In this document: positions 57,211 through 64,000 of the stretch, in pieces
Position numbering within the stretch: position 1 is the stretch's first letter
Layout of the letters: each line of letters begins with the position of its first letter
Source of the DNA: Euptelea pleiosperma
Lineage: Eukaryota > Streptophyta > Magnoliopsida > Ranunculales > Eupteleaceae
Direction: 5' to 3'
NCBI GenBank assembly: GCA_035048495.1
Contig: CM068544.1
Location: forward strand, 46,649,893-46,713,892
Length of the DNA: 64,000 bases
Notes under the pieces: model-generated
Seen by the model: the letters and a program-made list of their open reading frames with translations, nothing else
Databases searched by the model: none
Told to the model about the DNA's origin: nothing
Made by a program: the position numbers and the translations under genes

Positions 57211-58714
57211 CTACATTGGAGCCATAGCTAAGCTTGCGAAGAGACCATCAAACACTGGTAGATTTAGTTCCAGTTTCGCCATTTGACCTATAAGTTCATT
57301 GATAGTAACCTGCTCCACCTGAGCCCGCATCTTACAAATCTCGTTCTCCAGTCTCTTTTTCTCCTTCGTATGACCTTCCATTCTCGTCTTTAAGTTCGAT
57401 ATCTTTGACCGACAAGACTTACTCTTCGTCATCACATCGGTCAGCTCGTCCAACCGCTTCTTCATTTGAGCAACAGTGTACCCCATTCCCTCTAACTCCT
57501 CCACTGTCTTCCACAGCTCGTCCACATTCGCCCAGAAATTGTCGGGCCGTAAGCTTTGGATTCGATTGACGGTCTCTTCATATGTCTGATCCCACCCGGA
57601 AATCAAATTCTTTCGAGCCAATCCAGAGTAACTCTCTAGTGGTCGAAAATGTGGATTCTGAGAAATGCCCTTAAGACTCCTTGCTCTACAGCTTCCAGTT
57701 GCAGTTGTTGAATTTGTTGTTTCTTTTTCCTTTTCTTGCGTGATTTCAGCTGAAACTGGCTGACCCATTTGCAAAGATGTCACTCTGCCGCAGGAACTTA
57801 CTAGTTGGGAAACTATTGTATCAGATTCTGCTTCCTTTTCTATAACCTTCTCTCCATGTCGATCTAAGTCTGGTTGTTCTTCAACATGTGGAGATGGTGC
57901 ATCAGTAACCGGTTTGTTCGGATTATCATGTACTGGAGGGGCAAAATCAGATAATTAAACTACTTCTAAGAAAAAAAAATTGGAATTTGACAAAAACCCA
58001 ATTGCTAAATCCATAATAAGCACCCTACCATGTGAAGGTAACGTAGTTGTGTTCTTCGCTGCGGAAGAAGCTGCTCCAAATGCAGGGAGTGTGACCACTG
58101 TACTTAAAATTGCAGAACTAGACGACCAGAAAGCAGGAATCGTGCTTGTTTCAGCATTAGGGTTGGGAGTAGAGGAAACCGCATTTGCTGATGAAGTGGT
58201 AGTAACAGAAGAAACATAATGTTTGAACGGTCTACGTATTGAAACCTGATTCTTGCAAGTCCTACCAGAGCACTTACGGCACCGGCGAGAATAACTAGCA
58301 TCCATTACCCGAATTTTACAACTATCAACGGTGGTAGAAGAGAAGGAACTCGTAAACGACGGTGATGCTAACATTTCTAAGCCAGACTTGCTGATGCATT
58401 CTGTTATGCACAGAAGGAGATGATGCACTCTCCGTTATTACTCATAAAAAAAATCCACATGATAAATATGGTAAAAGAAAAGACAAGTCTACTCAGGCTC
58501 AGGCTCCGAGGACGCCCCTTTCTGACCCCTAGAAGGAGTCGGAATCGGGACCGTGGATCTCGAGAATCCAACGGTGCGTGATAGCGCTGAGCTGGCATTC
58601 AAAGTAAGTGAAGAAGCACTTACCAGATGCTGAAGCAGGTAATATGGATTGAGGTTCTGAAGCTGGTATTGAAGAAAGAGAGGAGGGTGAAGACCTTTCT
58701 TCCTCTCTTGCCAT
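57211..58714 (-). CDS. Helical/coiled-coil protein with a DUF724-like C-terminal region, 3 exons, apparently complete
   Basis: Predicted gene on the minus strand: exon 1 58714-58624 (ATG at 58714), exon 2 58400-58029, exon 3 57932-57211 (stop). All junctions are GT-AG and in phase (1, 1); total 1185 nt, 394 aa. Layout: Ser/Pro-rich start MAREEERSSPSS; a Cys/Arg cluster near residue 55 (YSRRCRKCSGRTC); a long Ser/Thr/Ala-rich linker; an acidic stretch; then from about residue 230 a conserved block with NPHFRPL, RKNLISGWDQTYEETVNRIQ, DNFWANVDELWKTVEELEGM, RLDELTDVM and a heptad-rich coiled coil to the end (LAMAPM). The PHF-PL plus LE-hGy-V--h--RL-EL pattern resembles the plant DUF724 region, but function is unknown. 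Intron 1 carries a half foldback element. It is the best preserved member of a local family (44297, 49436, 32140). Confidence 0.62.
58495..58602. repeat. Half foldback MITE in intron 1 of the coiled-coil gene
   Basis: CTCAGGCTCCGAGGACGCCC, then GGACCGTGGATCTCGAGAAT and TGATAGCGCTGAGCTGG, shared with 42025-42115. Confidence 0.65.
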
Positions 58715-59002
58715 CTTCAATCAAGAGACTGAAACGGAAAGTTTACTTGTTTCTAACTTTCTGCTCATGGATGATGGATCTACTCTTAAAGGCAGGAAGA
58801 TTTTGTACAATGGAAACTACGTACGTGGCATACATGCATTAGTTAGGGACATTGGAAGTTGGAACTAATATATTGAACAGTCAAATCTGTGTCATTCGTA
58901 AATCCGTATCCCACTGCACGTACGACTATTTTGCCTTTTGGGCGGGAAAGAGGATCCCATTTGATTTGGGGAGAACCATATGACTTGGAAAGCAAAGTAG
59001 TG

Positions 59003-59150
59003 GATTTTTTAAGCGGCGAAGCTGTGGCCAATCACATGGCGCCACAATCGGCTTATCCTTCTGTACAAACCCAGAAATGCTTTTTGAACGGCAGATTGTG
59101 GCGCCATGTGATTAGCCACGCTTCGTTGCTTCAAAATTTTCTCGAAAAGG
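59003..59150. mobile_element. Foldback MITE related to 43766-43939
   Basis: Palindrome GCGGCGAAGCTGTGGCCAATCACATGGCGCC against its inverse (arms of about 50 bp), with AAACCCAGAAATGCTTTTTG in the loop as in the 43.8-kb copy. Only one loop unit is present here. Confidence 0.75.
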
Positions 59151-59197
59151 AGTAACGGTAAAGAACAACACAAGCTCAGGGAGAGGTATCTCCCCAA

Positions 59198-59400
59198 GTA
59201 AAACTTTGATGACACGGCGCAATATGAGCCACGTGGCACACTCTTAGAGTACTCTGACATTATGGATGTTTGTCCAATCCCTAGTTGGATCCAGAAACCA
59301 AAAATCAGCTTGATTAGTAATTTCAAACCTTCGGATCTTTGTACTCCAAATAATGTTCTATAATGCTCAAATTCCCACAGTAAAATTTACCCATGAATCC
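59198..59400. mobile_element. Left half of a long foldback MITE
   Basis: Starts GTAAAACTTTGATGACACGG and runs through the usual family blocks to TTACCCATGAA, then stops near the element at 59414. The right arm was not found. Confidence 0.7.
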
Positions 59401-59413
59401 TTCTGTTCTGGTC

Positions 59414-59790
59414 GAGTAAACCTTCGATCACTGCATGCAGTGAGCGAAGCAGATCACAGCACACACTTCGAGCCACTTGGCACACGGTTAGAGGTAACTA
59501 ACCGTATGGATGTTTGGCCAGTCACTAGGTGGACGAATAAACCAAAAATAAACCTGATCAGTAATTTCTAAGCGTTGGATGGAAGTTATTTTCATGGGTT
59601 GATTTTAACCGTAGGAATTTGAGCATTATTGAGCGTTATTTTGGAACAAAGATCCAAAGGTTGTAAATCATTAATCAGGCTGATTTTTGGTTTGCAGGTC
59701 CACCGAGGGACTGGTCAAAAATCCATACGGTCTCAGCCCTCTAAGAGTTCCACGTGGCTTGTATTGTGTGCTGTGATCGAAGGTTTACTA
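59414..59790. mobile_element. Long foldback MITE (GAGTAAACC terminus) with exact 9-bp duplication
   Basis: 377 bp, almost wholly palindromic. It carries the family blocks GAGCCACTTGGCACAC, CCGTATGGATGTTTGGCCAG, AATCAGGCTGATTTTTGG and their inverses. GTTCTGGTC at 59405-59413 and 59791-59799 is exact. It interrupts an older copy beginning at about 59198. Confidence 0.92.
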
Positions 59791-60189
59791 GTTCTGGTCA
59801 GATCGATAGAACAAACAATACGGAAAGTTCTCATAGAAAAGTAAATCTTTGATGACGGACAACAGTGTGACCACGTGGCACATTCTTAGACACCATTATG
59901 CATATGGACGTTTGGCACATCCGACCTACAAACCAAAAATATATCTGGATTTAGTGATTATTAACCGTTGGATTGGAGTCTTTTTCATGAGTTTATCACC
60001 TCCATTGTTATCTTTGAAATTTGACATACCCCCACAATTCAAAAATGTTGACATACCCCATGACCTGGTCCACGGTAGGTTAACTGTTAATTGACTCAAC
60101 TTGACTGAGTTTTTTTTAACGGACAAAAATGACCTTTATCAACCTTAGAACAACAAGTGGGTTTGGGTCAAACCCTGGCCCTAAATCAA

Positions 60190-60410
60190 GGGTGGCCGGC
60201 GAGTAAAACTTCTATCACAAGAAATTGTAAATCACACAATCACAACCCAACGAGGTCCTCCTCCCAAAATGTTTGCCACGTACCCTTTGTTAACCACCCT
60301 TAACCAACTAACCAAGGGGTTAACGTGGGTTGGGTTTAGGCCTTGAAGTACGTGTTAGACATTTTGGCAAGAGGACCTTCAAAATTTGAAGGACCCCGGG
60401 ACCATTGAAT
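60190..60410. repeat. Fragment of the short GAGTAAAAC MITE followed by a foldback
   Basis: GAGTAAAACTTCTATCACAAG at about 60200 is a left arm only. The CCTCCCAAAATG...CATTTTGGCAAGAGG palindrome (60255-60405) is related to the one in LAX intron 7. Confidence 0.55.
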
Positions 60411-60589
60411 TTTTTCCCCGTTCTCCCCGTTCTCCCCTACCCCTCTAAAAGAGGTTTGAGAGAGAGAATGCTCAGAGAGATTATGAGAGAGGATGGGAGA
60501 GATACAGGAGGGCTTTGGATTTGAGAGTGAAGGAGAGGGGGAGAAAACAGAAAAAAATTGTAACAAGGTATGAGCCTATTTGTTTACTT

Positions 60590-60808
60590 ACCGCTGCCAT
60601 CTGGGGCCACTAACCGTATGGATGTTGAATCCACTCCTTTGTGGATATACGCACCAAAAACCACCCTGATCGGTAATGTCTAGCCATTATATATTTAGGA
60701 CTTTTTAAGGCGTGATTCTAGCTGTTGGATTCCGCCATTCTTTTCTGAGTACCAAAACTAATGGCTAATGATCATCAAATGAGCTGATTTTTTTGTACAA
60801 ACGTCTAT
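60590..60808. repeat. Truncated GATGTAACAAGGTAT-type MITE
   Basis: CCGCTGCCATCTGGGGCCAC to GAGCTGATTTTTTTGTACAA, broken off where the element at 60812 begins. Confidence 0.65.
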
Positions 60809-60811
60809 CTC

Positions 60812-61170
60812 GAGTAAAACTTTGATGAGATAGCACAACATGACCCACATGGCACATTCTTAGAGGACTCTAACCGTATGGATGTTTGGCCAATCCCTAG
60901 GTAGGCTCACAAACCAAAAACCAGCCTGATTAGTGATTTCTAGACATTGGATTGGAATTATTTTCTTGGGTTGATTTTAACCTCGGGAATTGGAGCATTA
61001 TTGACCATTATTTGAGGTAAAAAGACCCAAAGGTTTGAAATCACCAATCAAGCTGTTCTTTGGTTTTTAGGTCCACCTAGTGATTGACCAAACATCTATA
61101 TGGTCAGAGTCCTCTACGGGTGAGCCATGTGGATCATAGATGACAAGACAATTTAAACAAAGTTTTACTC
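60812..61170. mobile_element. Long foldback MITE (GAGTAAAAC terminus)
   Basis: GAGTAAAACTTTGATGAGAT ... AAACAAAGTTTTACTC, full core. It cuts off the MITE at 60590-60808; no target duplication was seen, perhaps because of a later deletion. Confidence 0.8.
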
Positions 61171-61413
61171 GCATCATGATGGCAGTCGTGCTTTCCCATG
61201 TCAGAAAACGTCCTACCTTTTTCATGCACTATTTGAGGTGTGGCCTCTCGTTCAATTCAAGCAGGGGTATAAAAGGAAAAAAATAGTGAAAAATCATGAT
61301 TTGATATATTTTATGAAATTAGGTACGATTTGGACAACCGTTTACTATTTAATAATTTTTTGACTAAATGCCGTAATATATTTGTACTAAAAATTCTCTT
61401 ATTTTTATCGTTG

Positions 61414-61775
61414 AGTAAAACTTCGCTGACTGCCTATAACCACCCACAATATAAACCATGTGGCACACTTTAGAGGACACTGACCATACGGATGTTTATC
61501 CATAGATTGGCAATCAAATAAAAAATCAGCCTGATTAGTGATTGCAAACCGTTGGATCCTTGTACTCAAATAATGTTCAAAGTCCCACGGTTAAAATCAA
61601 TCCATGAACACGACTCCAATCCAACGCTTCGAAATCACTAATCAGATTGATTTTTTATTTGTAGGTAAACTTAGAGATTGGCCAAACATCCGCGGATAAT
61701 TATAAAAACATCCACACTAATCTACAAACGTGCCACGTGGATCATATTGTGGTCGGTCAGCCCACGGAAAATGGC
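61414..61775. mobile_element. Long foldback MITE (GAGTAAAAC left end)
   Basis: GAGTAAAACTTCGCTGACTG, core AATCAGCCTGATTAGTGATT with inverse AATCAGATTGATTTTTTATT, and GCCACGTGGATCATATTGTG. The right terminus is lost. Confidence 0.72.
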
Positions 61776-61904
61776 CTCAACAGCGTTAAATTTTTTGCAT
61801 TCTACCATGGGGTAGCTTTTTTCAATCTTTTTTCTTTCCTGCTCTCTTGACCCTGTCTTCTTCTCTTCTTCTTCCTCAAAGCGTCGCTACTCCAATTCCA
61901 TTTC

Positions 61905-62185
61905 AACCAGGGCTGTCAGTGCTCTTTTAAAGCGTAAATTTTTGTGGAAAAAGTAGCCGTTAAAATCCATTAAATTCCGTCAAATCCCCTTTTTCTGTTT
62001 TTGAAATTTTCAATTTGATTTTTGAATTTCAGCGCCACTTTTCTGTTAAAATCGTTAAAATCCGATTTATTTATTTATTTTTTTCATTTTTGCCCTAGCT
62101 ATTTCAATCCGTTTTAACGGTTTTAATGGTAACGCCCCAAGTCCGTTATACTGTTAAAACGGCGTCCTTTAAAACTTGGTTTCAT
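61905..62185. repeat. hAT-like MITE family copy, degraded
   Basis: CGTTAAAATC and CCGTTTTAACGGTTTTAATG motifs, with a right end TCCTTTAAAACTTGG. The left end is altered. Confidence 0.5.
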
Positions 62186-62404
62186 CCAACAACGGGTAGG
62201 TCCTAAACCTTCTTGGTACAGGGCAAATATTTATATGGGTCGGGCTCCAGTTACAGCCCTAAAATGACAGGCTCCCGTTACAGGACACAATATGAGCCAC
62301 GTGGAACACTTTTTTAATCTACAGGGCATATATACTTGACACCCATCAGTTCTCACCTGCGACAAGAAGTAGGATACTTTCCATATGAAAATTCTATTAA
62401 CACA

Positions 62405-62695
62405 CAATGCTGTATGTCCCACGTATCATACTTTTTTGGAGATCACTGACCGTTTATCTGTTTTCCCACTTTTTGATGGACCTACAAACCAAGATTATCA
62501 TGATTGGTGATTTCTAGCTGTTGGATTTGATTATCCCCATAATGTTAGAATCCTAGGGCTATGAAGCAACCCATAGAAAGACATAAATCCAACAAGCTAG
62601 AAATCATCAATCAGGTTGATTTTTGGTCTGGATGTCCACCAAAGGGTGGGCAAGACATCCGTACGGTCTGCGGTCTCCAAGAGTATGACACATGC
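62405..62695. repeat. Foldback MITE just upstream of the WIYLD gene
   Basis: TCACTGACCGTTTATCTG, TATCATGATTGGTGATTTC and the inverse AAATCATCAATCAGGTTGATT, CCGTACGGTCTGCGG. It ends about 150 bp before the start codon. Confidence 0.72.
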
Positions 62696-62848
62696 ACTGG
62701 AGCATTGCCTGAAGCCCTTGGGTGACGCGACGCATGTTATAAAGTTTCCATGGAATAGAGTGCTTTTGCTCTGCTTTATTACTGTTTGATCTTTCAGTTT
62801 TCTACACAGCACAGCTCTCTTGTTTTCCCGAAGCAAAGAAGGTCAGCC

Positions 62849-63287
62849 ATGCCGCCGAGAAGGAAACCTAAAAGGGTCTGCATGTTTTCTAGTTTTATTT
62901 CCTGAATTATTCTGGGTTTTCTCTTTACATTCTTCTGTTACTCACATTTCCCTCTTTTACTTGGGAAATGTTGTTGTAGGTGGGTCTAACACGAATGCAT
63001 GCTGCCATTGATGCTCTGAGTCCATTAGGGTTTTCAAATAGCTTGATTCGCAGTACGGTTAATTCACTTTTGAAGGTGACCTCTTTGCTTCTTTCTCACT
63101 TTCAAATGCCTTTGAATACAAAAAAGCCCTATTTGATTTTCTTTTTAAAAATGAAGGGTTTGGTTTGGTTTGTTTGTGTTATCAGGTATACGACGGTGAT
63201 TCAGGGTGGGTTTTCATTGAAGAGGCTTCTTACAAGCTCGTCATCGAGACCATCTTGGAAGATCAAGATAAAACATGTTTGGTGAAG
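62849..63287 (+). CDS. WIYLD-domain protein, N-terminal exons (probable SUVR-type histone-lysine methyltransferase), runs off the window
   Basis: Exons 62849-62875, 62980-63075 and 63186-63287 join in phase 0 with GT/AG borders. They give a 75-residue N-terminus: a basic start MPPRRKPKR, then a helical domain with RMHAAIDALSPLGFS, a LLKVY turn, GWVFIEEASYKLV and a final ILEDQD helix. That order (short helix, G-F/I-S, LLK-Y, W-FIE-Y--L, I-E) is the WIYLD ubiquitin-binding domain found at the N-terminus of plant SUVR1/2/4 SET-domain methyltransferases, nuclear proteins acting on histone H3K9. The SET and pre-SET domains would lie beyond 64000. The ATG is the first in frame after a short leader. 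The region before the gene (62405-62690) is a foldback MITE, so the proximal promoter is at most about 150 bp of unique DNA. The family call is firm; which SUVR is not decidable. Confidence 0.85.
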
Positions 63288-64000
63288 GTTATAAATCTCT
63301 TTCGATCTTCTAACTCTTTTCTTCATTATCTTTGTATTCCTGGATGATTTTAGGGTTAATTTACTTAATTAGTTTTGTTTGAATGCATGGTAACTTCATA
63401 ACCCAGTTGAAATTTCTCTCTGTAAGTTCAATTAAGAATGTGAAATCAACCCAGAAGCTTAAATATTTAAAATAAATAATGAAAAAGAGGCTGGTATATG
63501 ATGGTAATCTTAATGGTTATGTATATTTCTGATTTCTCCCTTTTTTTCTTCCCTACTTTTTCTGTCTTGAACCAAGTTAAGGTTTGTTTTCCTTTGTGGA
63601 TTTAGCTTTATAAATCATGTGCATATTCATGTTGTAATTTTATATTAGACTTTAAATGGATTAATGGCTTCATGTAGTGGCCTACATCATATAAATGGAT
63701 TTGTGAAAACTTTATGGCATGTTCGGTGATTTTGACGAACGGAATAGCATTATTTGATGGAAAGTAGTTCGGATTTCGGAATCCAAGTCTTACCTCACCT
63801 TTCAAGACTAATTTTTACTTGGCGAGTTACGAGTACTTGTGTGGAAGTGGTTCATAAGGAATATTAACCTGTTTATGGGCCGATCTGAGTTGACACTGCA
63901 TTTTCAAATTATGCTATCAGAATTCCCTTTTTGACTAACAATATAATACTTGAGTATGAATATTTTTTTTTTTTGATAGGTAAACATTTATTATTACCCC
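63288..64000 (+). other. Intron 3 of the WIYLD gene (window ends inside it)
   Basis: No further exon was recognised. The last bases, a T-run then GATAGGTAAACATTTATTATT, look like the 3' end of a minus-strand LINE beginning at the edge. Confidence 0.5.

Overview
This looks like a 64-kb stretch of a TE-rich flowering-plant nuclear genome. The evidence is a multi-exon auxin-influx carrier gene with plant-type introns, a plant WIYLD-domain gene, plant RTE and L1-type LINE fragments, a tRNA-derived SINE, Helitron-like units and dozens of nested foldback elements. The clade cannot be fixed from the sequence; a magnoliid or another woody dicot would be plausible, but that is a guess. No bacterial-style operons, CRISPR arrays or rRNA genes were seen.

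Host genes are few. (1) 21431-25996 (+) is an apparently intact eight-exon AUX1/LAX auxin influx carrier of 478 aa with consistent splice phases. (2) 62849 to beyond the window (+) is the first three coding exons of a WIYLD-domain protein, most likely the N-terminus of a SUVR-type histone methyltransferase. (3) A minus-strand family of helical/coiled-coil proteins has a complete-looking three-exon member at 57211-58714 (394 aa), two shorter relatives at 44297-44890 and 49436-50011, and a decayed fourth copy at about 32140-32525. Its C-terminal half resembles the plant DUF724 region, but I cannot confirm that here.

The rest is mostly transposon. From 0 to 16 kb there are dispersed foldback MITEs and little else. 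From 16.2 to 19.35 kb there is a head-to-tail array of about 13 short Helitron-like units with higher-order duplication. From 34.6 to 38.1 kb lies a truncated minus-strand LTR retrotransposon with a decayed RTE-type LINE inside it. At 38.2-38.7 and 42.2-42.7 kb are LINE 3' ends. From 38.95 to 39.77 kb is a nested palindrome. At 40855-41899 is a MULE with long TIRs, an exact 9-bp target duplication and possibly captured gene sequence. From 43 to 63 kb there are many foldback elements between the gene-family copies.

The strongest pattern is that several foldback families of unrelated interior share the terminus GAGTAAAAC (or GAGAAAATT) and are flanked by 9-bp target duplications, several of them exact. 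This points to one Mutator-type machinery mobilising a diverse set of palindromes. A second family with CAAGGTTTAAAA ends has 8-bp duplications and looks hAT-like. The genes do not form a common pathway; auxin uptake and chromatin modification are simply neighbours.
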